Positions 18,327 to 26,014 of a stretch of 64,000 bases of DNA are shown in pieces (position 1 is the stretch's first letter; the number at the start of each line of letters is the position of its first letter). This DNA is from Chryseobacterium cucumeris (GTDB taxonomy: Bacteria; Bacteroidota; Bacteroidia; Flavobacteriales; Weeksellaceae), in the NCBI RefSeq assembly GCF_016775705.1, contig NZ_CP068760.1, positions 2,294,001 through 2,358,000 of the forward strand, in the 5' to 3' direction. Both the position numbers and the translations under genes were made by a program. The notes under the pieces are model-generated. The model saw only the letters and a list, made by a program, of their open reading frames with translations, made no database searches and was not told where the DNA came from.

Positions 18327-18367
18327 TGTTTGATTTTTGGAAAAAGATGTTCAAATGTAAGATTTTA
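18320..18367. promoter_or_regulatory. Direct repeats and palindrome, candidate AraC-regulator operator
   Basis: TCAAATGTTTGATTTTT (18322-18338) and TCAAATGTAAGATTTTA (18351-18367) are direct repeats 29 bp apart. The first is also part of the inverted repeat AATCAAA-TG-TTTGATT (18320-18335) that covers the -33 box. AraC-type regulators commonly bind tandem direct repeats. The adjacent gene 18365-19210 encodes such a regulator. Confidence 0.6.
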
Positions 18368-19210
18368 ATTTTCGAACTGATGTCTGTACTGTCTAGGGCT
18401 TACCTCAAGATGCTTCTTAAAAAAATGAGAAAATGAGTATTGATCGCTGAATCCGAGAATTGAGGAAATCTCCGAAACCGGTTTATTGGAAGAGTTTAAG
18501 AGCACTTTCGCTTCATTAATAACAATTAAAGCAATGATCTGACTTGCAGATTTTCCCGTAATGGTCTTTACTACAGAAGAAAGATGTCTGGTTGTAATTG
18601 ACTGCCGTTCGGCATAGAATTCAACGGTTCTTTCAGTAAGATGATGCTCTGCAAGATCGGTAAGAAAGACAAATACAATTTCTTCCTGTCTGGACATCTG
18701 GTTCATAGAGCTGTTATCCTCCTTGGAAATAATTCCTGCCATCTGATAGCAGAAAACAGAAAAAAGGTGCTCTACCATTTCCTTCTTATAAAGCATTTCG
18801 GTATCAGAATCCAGGATATATTTCAGGAAATTGACGCTTTTCCAAACGACTTCCATTTCGTCTTCAGGAAAAGGAACTCCTTTATTCATCTGCTGTCTGA
18901 AATATCGGTAAGTAATCAGACGATTAAATTTTAATGATAAGGCAGAAATAAATTCTCTTTTATAAGAAACCATCCTCGACTGAAAGTCAGCCGTTACTCC
19001 TACCACTTCATAAATAGTTTGGGGATCGGTTACCATAAACATGTTGGCAGAAACCTCCAGATCACTGAAGTGCTGGCGAAGTTTTATAGTTCCTGATTTA
19101 ATAAATATAAATGCAGGATTTTCGGGACGAAACGGTTTACCTACAGCTATTCGCTCGAAAATATTCCGTTCCGTAAAAATATCGACGCCAAATTTTTCCA
19201 GGGCAGACAT
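18365..19210 (-). CDS. AraC family transcriptional regulator of the efflux operon
   Basis: The 281-residue protein has an N-terminal cupin-like sensor region (~20-130) and a C-terminal AraC double helix-turn-helix (~185-278). The second HTH shows the family pattern VSEISSILGFSDQYSFSHFFKKHLEVSPRQYR. It sits directly upstream of the TolC-HlyD-MFS genes on the same strand. Tandem direct repeats lie between, one overlapping its own stop codon, so it is the probable local regulator. Its own -7 box (19222-19215) leaves only 4 nt before the ATG, which suggests a leaderless transcript. Inducer unknown. Confidence 0.92.
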   Translation of the reverse strand: MSALEKFGVDIFTERNIFERIAVGKPFRPENPAFIFIKSGTIKLRQHFSDLEVSANMFMVTDPQTIYEVVGVTADFQSRMVSYKREFISALSLKFNRLITYRYFRQQMNKGVPFPEDEMEVVWKSVNFLKYILDSDTEMLYKKEMVEHLFSVFCYQMAGIISKEDNSSMNQMSRQEEIVFVFLTDLAEHHLTERTVEFYAERQSITTRHLSSVVKTITGKSASQIIALIVINEAKVLLNSSNKPVSEISSILGFSDQYSFSHFFKKHLEVSPRQYRHQFEN

Positions 19211-19214
19211 AAGA

Positions 19215-19245
19215 CAAATGTAAGCAATCTTACCAGTGATTACAA
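19215..19245 (-). promoter_or_regulatory. Promoter of the AraC regulator gene
   Basis: On the minus strand TTG (19245-19243) is followed after 20 nt by TACATTTG (19222-19215), and the ATG begins 4 nt later. The 10-mer CAAATGTAAG at 19215-19224 is identical to 18352-18361 in the candidate operator, which hints at autoregulation. Part of that identity is the -7 consensus itself. Confidence 0.65.
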
Positions 19246-19284
19246 AATTTTATTATTTTAGCAGGAATCCAATTTCCCTTTAGT

Positions 19285-19758
19285 ATGAGAAAGGTTGATC
19301 TATTATTTGCAGAATACAGTAAAAGCCATAGAAACCCGACCAACAAGTTCATTCACTGGATTTGTGTACCCTTAATTTTCTGGACGATTCTGGGGTTCGC
19401 CTCCCTGATTCCTTCCCCTCATTTCTGCGCTTCCTATTTCGGATGTGCCAGTATCGTAAGCCTTATTGTGATTATTCTGATCACCCTTTTCTATATAAGG
19501 CTGTCTTTATTGATCGCTGTTATCATGATCGTGGTCATGCTCATGATGGAACATTTCATCTATCTGGCCAATATCAGTTTCGGAAGACAATCATGGATGG
19601 TTTACCTTTCTGTGTTTATCATCACATGGATTTTTCAGTTTATTGGGCATAAAATTGAAGGAAAAAAGCCTACTTTCCTTAAAGATCTCCAGTTTCTTCT
19701 GATAGGACCCATATGGCTTTTAGGCTTTGTTCTTAAAAAGACAGGAATCAGATATTAA
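19285..19758 (+). CDS. DUF962 / Mpo1-like membrane protein
   Basis: The 157-residue protein opens with DLLFAEYSKSHRNPTNKFIHWICVP, the conserved start of the DUF962 (Mpo1/YGL010w-like) family, with the N-terminal His residues expected for an Fe(II)-dependent dioxygenase. Four hydrophobic segments follow, together with a second His-containing signature FQFIGHKIEGKKPTFLKDLQFLLIGP. Yeast Mpo1 oxidises 2-hydroxy fatty acids. The bacterial substrate is not established, although sphingolipid-containing Bacteroidota make such a role plausible. It overlaps the convergent DUF2891 gene by 4 bp at its 3' end. Confidence 0.85.
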   Translation: MRKVDLLFAEYSKSHRNPTNKFIHWICVPLIFWTILGFASLIPSPHFCASYFGCASIVSLIVIILITLFYIRLSLLIAVIMIVVMLMMEHFIYLANISFGRQSWMVYLSVFIITWIFQFIGHKIEGKKPTFLKDLQFLLIGPIWLLGFVLKKTGIRY

Positions 19759-20822
19759 TCTTCCAGCGCATATACCGCAAAACTGGCCAGCCAGTGATCC
19801 CCGCCATAATTTCCCTGAAAAAGTAATGGTAATCCATTATTGAGAAATACATCAGCTGTTTTCTTAAAATCTTTTTTCAGGGGATGATTAGCGGGAAGTG
19901 CATTTGAGATTCCTTTCATACACCATGCTTTAGAAAAAGATAGCCCTACAAGATGAACGGTTTGGTAATCGCTCAGATCACTTACTACAGGAATTTTTTC
20001 AACATTTTCAAGACTTCTCTTTTCGTAGAAAGCATTCAGCCACTGTACAAATTCTTTTTGAGGAAGCACTCTTCGCATCAGGTCTGCAATTTCAAGACTT
20101 GGCGAAAAGAAATCGGATCCGTCCGGTTCCAGATAAGCAGGTGTTTTCTGTTCTTTCAAGAAAAAGTATTTTGCCTTTTCCGTCAACTGGCTTTCAAACT
20201 CCTTATCTTTATTGGCTCTGGCCCAATCGATGGCAAAAGACATGGCAAATGCCGTGTTAGGATGAACTCCGGTTCTGTTAGGATATGTTTGCTTTGGAAG
20301 ATAAGTTTTCCATGATTTCAGGATCTGATCTGTCAGCGGTTTCAGATTTTGGTGCCATATTTTAGCTTTCGGATGATCCCAGGTTGTGAGTTCTTCATCT
20401 AGTTTTAAGATCCACGCCCAGCCATAGGTTCTTTCAAAAGTTCCTGTCAGCTGATATTTTGTAAAGTAATCTGCTTCTGTCTGAAGTTTTTCTTTTTGAA
20501 ATGATTCATCCAGAATTTTTTCAATCTCTTTGGCATTGGAGAGATTGGGTTTCGTTTTCAAAAGTCTGGTCAGCATCCAATGACCGTGAACAGAGCTATG
20601 CCAGTCGAAACATCCATAAAAACTAGGGTGAAGATCTTTTGGAGTCAAAGGAACTTCGCCTGCATTATTGATGATATGGGCAGTTTTATTAGGATATTCC
20701 TGGTTGATACAGTGAAGAGGCTTGTCGGATAATTTCATTGCCATTTCGTCTGTAAGTTTCGGAGCTTCCTGGGCATACATCAGAAATGGAGAAAACGCTA
20801 ATGCTAAAAGACTTTTTTTCAT
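19755..20822 (-). CDS. DUF2891 family secreted protein
   Basis: The 355-residue protein has a signal peptide ending ~residue 17 (LMYAQ). It shows the DUF2891 hallmark FYGCFDWHSSVHGHWML (~70-86), then an all-helical barrel-like fold with TGVHPNTAFAMSFAIDWAR and a C-terminal GGDHWLASFAVYAL. The fold resembles (alpha/alpha)-barrel glycoside enzymes, but the reaction is unknown. Convergent with the DUF962 gene, with a 4-bp tail overlap. Confidence 0.85.
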   Translation of the reverse strand: MKKSLLALAFSPFLMYAQEAPKLTDEMAMKLSDKPLHCINQEYPNKTAHIINNAGEVPLTPKDLHPSFYGCFDWHSSVHGHWMLTRLLKTKPNLSNAKEIEKILDESFQKEKLQTEADYFTKYQLTGTFERTYGWAWILKLDEELTTWDHPKAKIWHQNLKPLTDQILKSWKTYLPKQTYPNRTGVHPNTAFAMSFAIDWARANKDKEFESQLTEKAKYFFLKEQKTPAYLEPDGSDFFSPSLEIADLMRRVLPQKEFVQWLNAFYEKRSLENVEKIPVVSDLSDYQTVHLVGLSFSKAWCMKGISNALPANHPLKKDFKKTADVFLNNGLPLLFQGNYGGDHWLASFAVYALED

Positions 20823-20966
20823 GAATTAAAAATAGAAATTATTTACCAGTCTCAGCAATTTTCAGATTGGTTTTACAGCGAATTATTTTTAAATTTTAAT
20901 CAATCTTACCTTATAATCATTTTTGAGCACACTTTTTGATCATACCCATAAAAAACTAATTAACCC

Positions 20967-21848
20967 ATGAAAAAAATTATTTTCCTGTTATCAGGTCTTA
21001 TTCTGATCAACTGCAGCAAATCAGGCGGCGAAAAACACGAAGCGAAAGCCGACATGATGGAAGTTATAACCGAGGATAAAGCGCCTTCTTCCGCAGCTTC
21101 ATATTCACCAATTTCTGTTTCCGAAAAGCTGGTATCTGATGAAAATGGAACCAACAAAGACGTTTATACCCCTAAGAAAACAGATACGGTATCCAAAAAA
21201 ATTATCAAAAACGGTGATATGAAGATTCAGGTGGGCGATATACAAAAAGCACAGAAACAGGTCAATGAAATTATCAGGAAAAACAGTGCTTATATCCAGA
21301 AAGAAGAATTTCAAAATACGGATATGGATGATAACCTTAGTCTGATTATCCGTGTACCTCATAAAAATTTTGATGCTCTGATCAATTCTTTTTCAGATGG
21401 CGTAGGAACTGTTTTATCTAAAAATATTTCATCCAATGATGTCACAGAGGAATATACCGATGTAGCGATAAAGCTGGCCAATAAAAAGATATATCTGGAA
21501 AAATACCGTGATATGCTTAGAAGTGCTGCTACCACAAAAGATATGCTGGAAATTCAGGAAAATATCCGTGAACTGGAAGATGAAATTGATGTAGCCGAAG
21601 GCAGACTTCGTTTTATTGATGACCGGGTAAATTACAGTACTCTGAATTTGAATTTATACAAAGAAAAAGTGAGAAGTTCCGCCACTTCAAAAATAGGTTT
21701 TGGGAGCCGTTTTGTAGATTCGGTAACGGAAGGCTGGAACAGTTTTGTAAGCTTTATGCTTGGAATCATTTCTCTGTGGCCTTTCTTTTTGCTTATTCCT
21801 GTTATTATTTTTATTTGGAGGAAATGGAGATCAAAGAAAAAAGAGTAA
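20967..21848 (+). CDS. DUF4349 family lipoprotein
   Basis: The 293-residue protein has a lipobox (LILINCSKSGG, Cys16). The DUF4349 domain (~75-245) begins with IIKNGDMKIQVGDIQKAQ and has a central coiled coil of about 50 residues (LANKKIYLEKYRDMLRS to LEDEIDVAEGRLRFI). A C-terminal transmembrane helix (~258-282) is followed by a Lys/Arg-rich tail. The topology is an envelope-anchored coiled coil. Its biochemical role is not established in the family. It has its own bidirectional terminator downstream. Confidence 0.88.
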   Translation: MKKIIFLLSGLILINCSKSGGEKHEAKADMMEVITEDKAPSSAASYSPISVSEKLVSDENGTNKDVYTPKKTDTVSKKIIKNGDMKIQVGDIQKAQKQVNEIIRKNSAYIQKEEFQNTDMDDNLSLIIRVPHKNFDALINSFSDGVGTVLSKNISSNDVTEEYTDVAIKLANKKIYLEKYRDMLRSAATTKDMLEIQENIRELEDEIDVAEGRLRFIDDRVNYSTLNLNLYKEKVRSSATSKIGFGSRFVDSVTEGWNSFVSFMLGIISLWPFFLLIPVIIFIWRKWRSKKKE

Positions 21849-21860
21849 AATTAACTTATT

Positions 21861-21892
21861 AAAAATCCGGGCATCGAAGATGCCCGGATTTT
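21861..21892. terminator. Bidirectional terminator
   Basis: A 14-bp perfect stem (AAAATCCGGGCATC / GATGCCCGGATTTT) with a 3-nt loop lies between convergent genes ending at 21848 and 21911. Confidence 0.85.
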
Positions 21893-21910
21893 CACTGCAT
21901 TATCTACAAT

Positions 21911-22294
21911 TTAACTATTAAAATATTCTTTTACTGTTTCAAGTACCTTTTCATCTGCCATTTTCTGTGAGGTTCCCAATGTAATTTTCAAATCTCTGAA
22001 CTGAGCCGTATCATGAAGGAAGTGCTTAAGTTCCTCTTGTGTTACACCCGGTCCTGTAATATACACTTCCTGAGAATTGGTCAGTAACTTTTCAATTTCT
22101 TTAAAAAACTTGTTTCTGTTGGTAATTTCAGCATTATTTCCTGCATTCTCACTGGAGTTCCCGTGCTGTATCTCCGCTTTCACCGGTTTGCAAAGGATAA
22201 ATTCAGAAACATTTTGTGCATCGTGATTCCTGGCTACAATGGCTTTCTCTGTATCAATCCAGATTCCTGCTAATTTTTTATCAGGCATAATCAT
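21911..22294 (-). CDS. Small protein resembling bacterial eRF1 domain-3-like proteins
   Basis: The 127-residue protein starts AGIWIDTEKAIVA, has a central EVYITGPGVTQEELKHFL and ends MADEKVLETVKEYF. These match in order the pattern of a bacterial family related to eRF1 domain 3 (GVWID..KA.IV, then IFGPGEAK.EL, then DKMT..QI..KV..YF). The glycine-rich loop is altered (GPGVTQ instead of GPGEAK). Role unknown; related proteins may interact with ribosomes or nucleic acids. A second in-frame Met at codon 3 could be the start. Confidence 0.6.
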   Translation of the reverse strand: MIMPDKKLAGIWIDTEKAIVARNHDAQNVSEFILCKPVKAEIQHGNSSENAGNNAEITNRNKFFKEIEKLLTNSQEVYITGPGVTQEELKHFLHDTAQFRDLKITLGTSQKMADEKVLETVKEYFNS

Positions 22295-22380
22295 ATAATT
22301 TTAAGTGATAAATACTTAAAAACAAGAATAATGCAATAGTCCTGTTAAGGGCTGTTAAATATTTTTATAATTCTGCAAAA

Positions 22381-22414
22381 AAAAACCATCCACAAAATAT
22401 GGACGGCTTTTTTG
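22381..22414 (-). terminator. Terminator of the LPMO gene
   Basis: On the minus strand a 7-bp stem including one G-U pair (CCGTCCA / TGGATGG) is followed by a run of nine T residues. Confidence 0.75.
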
Positions 22415-22433
22415 ATATTTCAGATCGTTTTTG

Positions 22434-24236
22434 TTATTTTCTGATGGTTTTAGTAATATTTTTTCCGTCCTTATAAAGGATTTTCACAAAATAGATTCCG
22501 GATTGAAGACGGCTGATGTTCATACTGTTTTTATCGGGATTTATAAAAGTCATGATCTGAAGTCCGTGAGGGGTAATGACATCTACCCTGCTTATTTGAG
22601 CATAATACGTTTCCGGTGCAAAATTGATCATATGTTCGGATACAATTACTGAAAGATCATTTTCTGTATTGGCAAGAGCTGATGTCTGACAGTTCTGTCC
22701 TTCATTGCAGTCGCTTACAATTTTCCAGACAGCATTATTTCCTGGTGTTTCCCCCGGATTTGCGTACCATTTGTTCTCCCAGATTTTGCAGGTGTGGAAA
22801 ACCTTTGTTCCTGCTGCTGAATATGTTTTTGCAGGATTATATTCCTGTGCGCCACAATAAGTAACCGCACCGCCTGATGCGCAGCCTGTCCCTTCAGTAC
22901 ATGTACTTATTTCCTCCCATACCATATTGGTTCCCGGCATTTCTCCCGGATTTGCGTACCATTTGTTTTTCCAGATTTTACAGGAGTAAAAAACTTTCGT
23001 TCCGGCTGCAGGATAAGCATTGGCAGCGTTATACTGCTCTGCTCCACAGTAAGCCTGGCCATTTCCTGATGTAATTTTTTTTGTTCTGACTTTTAATTCA
23101 TTACTTACATCAGAAAGCTGATCGTTCATTGCAACAGATTTTACCGTATAAGTATATTCTGTGTCCTGTGCCAATCCGGTTCGTAAAAAGCTTTTTTGCA
23201 CAGTCTCTCCTACTTTGATTCCATTCTCAAATACCTGGTAATTCTTGATTCCCTGCGAATGGGTGGAAGCTGTCCACATTAATGAAACAGAGTTTTCAGT
23301 AACTGCCATTGAATGCAGGTTGGAGGGTGCTGTTGGCTTTTCAGGAGTGCCCTCACTGTTTGTCTTTACATTGAGTGGCGCACTTTTCGCTGAAGTAAGC
23401 CCTGAAGATCCCTTCGCCTGAATTTCATAGGTATATGTCGTATTGGCTGTTAAACCAGTATCCTGGAATGTAGCCGTAGTTACCTGCTGAATGTTTTGTC
23501 CGTTGCGGAAAACGTTATAGGATACCGCGTCAGACTGTGCATTCCAGCTTATTTTGGCAGAAGTGCTTGTTATTCCTACCAGTGCTAAGCCTGTTGGGGT
23601 GGCAGGTGCAGAAACTCCTGTTCCGGAGGTTACGTTAACATCAATTACATTATAAAATGCATTGGTAGTATCTGCTACATCCCAGACCGCTAAAATAATA
23701 TGATAGCCGCTACGGTTTGCAGGAACGGTAATTTGATGAGAAACATTATCCTGCGGAGGTGTCCCATTATGTGCAACAGTTCCAATAAGCTCAAGATCCT
23801 GACGGGAAAGAGGCTGATTGGGATTCCAGCCCTGCTTTGTCATATAATAATGCCATTTTGCTGTCGCATGGTACGCCGAGTATTTCCAGATAAAGGCATT
23901 CACACCCGTGGTGATATTGGTTTTCTTCCAACGGTCGGCAGTCTGGATATCCAGTGTAGTGTCTCCACCGATGCTTCCATTAGCAGAGGCAATCTTTCCA
24001 TCTGCAGGACCCGCCGCAGGAAACCCTTTTGGGGCTTCAAGAGATCCAGGTTCATTAATAACAGATCCATAGATACTAAATGCGGCAGAATAGCCTAGTG
24101 AAGCCTTGTCCAGACTTCCCTGATATCCTCTTGAGGCAGGACTCAGAACATATCCGTGTGCAGACAGATGAATTAAAGATGGTACCAGCATCGCCAGCAT
24201 CAGCAATACCGGAAAAAAAATTTTACGTGTCATCAT
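22434..24236 (-). CDS. Secreted AA10 lytic polysaccharide monooxygenase with FnIII, CBM5/12 and T9SS domains
   Basis: The 600-residue protein has a signal peptide whose cleavage after Ala26 exposes His27 (AHGYVLSPASRG), the N-terminal copper ligand of the histidine brace. His122 (YHATAKWHYYMTK) is the second ligand. The LPMO domain spans ~27-205. Two fibronectin type III domains (~210-295 and ~300-388) and two tandem chitin-binding CBM5/12-like modules (~398-452 and ~463-517; NKWYANPGE in each) follow. The end is a type A T9SS sorting domain (~530-600; LQSGIYFVKILYKDGKNITK). It would oxidatively cleave chitin outside the cell or on the surface after T9SS export. PorT is encoded in the same window. 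The single gene has its own terminator. Confidence 0.95.
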   Translation of the reverse strand: MMTRKIFFPVLLMLAMLVPSLIHLSAHGYVLSPASRGYQGSLDKASLGYSAAFSIYGSVINEPGSLEAPKGFPAAGPADGKIASANGSIGGDTTLDIQTADRWKKTNITTGVNAFIWKYSAYHATAKWHYYMTKQGWNPNQPLSRQDLELIGTVAHNGTPPQDNVSHQITVPANRSGYHIILAVWDVADTTNAFYNVIDVNVTSGTGVSAPATPTGLALVGITSTSAKISWNAQSDAVSYNVFRNGQNIQQVTTATFQDTGLTANTTYTYEIQAKGSSGLTSAKSAPLNVKTNSEGTPEKPTAPSNLHSMAVTENSVSLMWTASTHSQGIKNYQVFENGIKVGETVQKSFLRTGLAQDTEYTYTVKSVAMNDQLSDVSNELKVRTKKITSGNGQAYCGAEQYNAANAYPAAGTKVFYSCKIWKNKWYANPGEMPGTNMVWEEISTCTEGTGCASGGAVTYCGAQEYNPAKTYSAAGTKVFHTCKIWENKWYANPGETPGNNAVWKIVSDCNEGQNCQTSALANTENDLSVIVSEHMINFAPETYYAQISRVDVITPHGLQIMTFINPDKNSMNISRLQSGIYFVKILYKDGKNITKTIRK

Positions 24237-24315
24237 ATTTTAATATTTTGGTGTTGATTGAGCTGAATTGATTGTAAGCAAAACGGAACTTACATCATTT
24301 GTAATTCAATAAATA

Positions 24316-24332
24316 CAAGTTAAATTAACTTG
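24316..24332. promoter_or_regulatory. 17-bp palindrome upstream of the LPMO gene
   Basis: CAAGTTAA-A-TTAACTTG has perfect 8-bp arms and lies ~80 bp upstream of the LPMO start codon. It shares the half-site core GTTAA/TTAAC with the susC/metG palindrome. A candidate operator. Confidence 0.4.
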
Positions 24333-24619
24333 CAGCGTTTAAATCAGTTTAATTATGATATGTATAATAAAAAATCAAACTATATAAAAAAAGATCATAA
24401 ATATTATCAATAACATTAAAATTTTAAAATTCATAATGCGTTATATTTAAATATAAAATTATAACATTTTACATTACAAAAATATATAAATGCTATGATA
24501 TTTATCACTAATTATTGAAATATTTTTAGTTAAAATTATACATCAATAAATGAAAGAACGAAAAAAGAAAACTTATAAATCGTATTTATAATATTCCAAC
24601 CCATTCTAAATAAAAAAGC

Positions 24620-24646
24620 AAAGGCCGCGAAATAATCACAGCCTTT
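24620..24646 (-). terminator. Terminator of the RsmI-like gene
   Basis: On the minus strand AAAGGCTGTG pairs with CGCGGCCTTT, including two G-U pairs, and is followed by a run of T residues. Confidence 0.7.
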
Positions 24647-24700
24647 TTCTATTTTGTACTCAAAAACTCTCGTACTTATTGTCAACTACAGGAGCAAAGT

Positions 24701-25399
24701 TTATTTCCCAAGTACGAATACTGCAGGAATTTTATGAAGTTCCGGCTTTTGTTTCTGCCAGTCTTTTATGGTTTTTGTTTTGATGAATTCATGTTCAGGA
24801 TCGTTGATATTGGCAGCAATACAAAGCTTTGTATTGGGTGATAAAAACTTGCATAAATCTTCAAAAAGCTGGTTATTTCTGTAAGGAGTTTCCATAAAAA
24901 TCTGTGAATATCCGGTTTTCTGAACAAGACTTTCAAGATTCATGATCTGTTTCTTTTTCTCTCCTTTATCAATAGGAAGATAACCATGGAAGGTGAATTC
25001 CTGCCCATTAAAACCACTGGAAATCAAGGCAAGAATAATGGATGAAGGCCCTGAAACAGGAACTACTCTGATATTTTTTTCATGACACCATTTCACAATC
25101 AGATTTCCGGGATCTGCAATACATGGCAGTCCTGCTTCTGACAGTAATCCGAAGTCCTCCCCTTTCAGCATGAGCTCCTGAGCCTCCTTAATATCTGCAT
25201 TTTCTGTGTATTTATCCAATAGAAATAACTTCAGATCAGCCTGTTTTTTTTCAGGAGCAAAAAATTTCACAACCTTTCGGGCAGTTTTCTCATTTTCCAC
25301 AAAGAAATAATCGGTCTGCATGATATAATCCTTCACAACAGGTGAAAAGTGGTTGATAGAAGTATTTTCTGATAAATAAGCAGGGAGTAAAAAAAGCAT
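24701..25399 (-). CDS. RsmI-related SAM-dependent methyltransferase (tetrapyrrole methylase fold)
   Basis: The 232-residue protein carries the YraL/RsmI signatures GLLSEAGLPCIADPGNLIVKWCHEKNI (~85-110), VVPVSGPSSIILALISSGFNG (~112-132) and FMETPYRNNQLFEDL (~165-180). RsmI 2'-O-methylates C1402 of 16S rRNA. This protein is shorter than E. coli RsmI (286 aa), lacks the C-terminal extension, and starts with a divergent LLFLLPAYLSE strand, so it may be a paralogue with another target. It is downstream of the phosphatase gene on the same strand. Confidence 0.85.
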   Translation of the reverse strand: MLFLLPAYLSENTSINHFSPVVKDYIMQTDYFFVENEKTARKVVKFFAPEKKQADLKLFLLDKYTENADIKEAQELMLKGEDFGLLSEAGLPCIADPGNLIVKWCHEKNIRVVPVSGPSSIILALISSGFNGQEFTFHGYLPIDKGEKKKQIMNLESLVQKTGYSQIFMETPYRNNQLFEDLCKFLSPNTKLCIAANINDPEHEFIKTKTIKDWQKQKPELHKIPAVFVLGK

Positions 25400-25465
25400 T
25401 GTATTATTTTTTTTGTTCTTTCGTTAAGTGAAGGTTGTGGGAAATATTTTGCATTTTCATGCTTA

Positions 25466-25915
25466 TTATTTTGATAATTGATTTTTGATAGCCTCACATC
25501 CTTTATCCAAAAGCTGGAAAACCTTTTCAAAATCGTTCATATCGCCCCAATAAGGATCCGGCACTTCAGCATTTTTGTGATCTCCCAATACTTCTAAAAA
25601 CAAGGATACTTTCTGACGTTCTTCTTCATTTTTAGTTTTAGAAACAACATCTCCGAGTACATCAACATCCATACAGTAGATCTTATCAAAGGTTTCAAAA
25701 TCTTTCCTGGTGATAGGTCTTGATCTTTGCTGCGATATATCAATATGATGATTGGCAGCAGTTTTAATGGCTCTTTTATCCGGATGTTCGCCTTCATGCA
25801 TTGAAATAGTTCCGGCAGAATCTACGAGATAATGATCCGGTAGTTTCGTTTTCATAATTCCTTCTGCCAGTGGGCTTCTGCATATATTTCCCAGACAAAC
25901 CATTAAAATTTTCAT
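25466..25915 (-). CDS. Low-molecular-weight protein tyrosine phosphatase
   Basis: The 149-residue protein has the N-terminal P-loop C(X)5R motif with Cys7 and Arg13 (VCLGNICRSPLAEG). The general-acid DPYWGD motif is near residue 121. Both are the catalytic hallmarks of the LMW-PTP fold. It dephosphorylates tyrosine-phosphorylated proteins, in bacteria often exopolysaccharide kinases, but no such kinase is in this window. Full length. Upstream of the RsmI-like gene with 66 bp between. Confidence 0.95.
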   Translation of the reverse strand: MKILMVCLGNICRSPLAEGIMKTKLPDHYLVDSAGTISMHEGEHPDKRAIKTAANHHIDISQQRSRPITRKDFETFDKIYCMDVDVLGDVVSKTKNEEERQKVSLFLEVLGDHKNAEVPDPYWGDMNDFEKVFQLLDKGCEAIKNQLSK

Positions 25916-25961
25916 ATCCTGTTTTTTAAAAAAAGTCTTTTATTACGACAAAACTAAATAA

Positions 25962-25991
25962 AAAATGAAGAATAAAACTATCCTTCATTTT
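25962..25991 (-). terminator. dnaA terminator
   Basis: The stem AAAATGAAG / CTTCATTTT with a 12-nt loop, followed on the minus strand by a T-rich run, lies just downstream of dnaA. Confidence 0.75.
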
Positions 25992-26014
25992 AATTTATGT
26001 AAGCTCAACCTTAT

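Larger units (their letters stand above)
24237..24700. other. 464-bp AT-rich intergenic region
   Basis: Between the divergently oriented LPMO 5' side and the 3' end of the RsmI-like gene lie a 17-bp palindrome (24316-24332), a very AT-rich stretch (24340-24600) and the RsmI-like terminator (24620-24646). No ORF or clear TAnnTTTG box was found. Confidence 0.65.
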
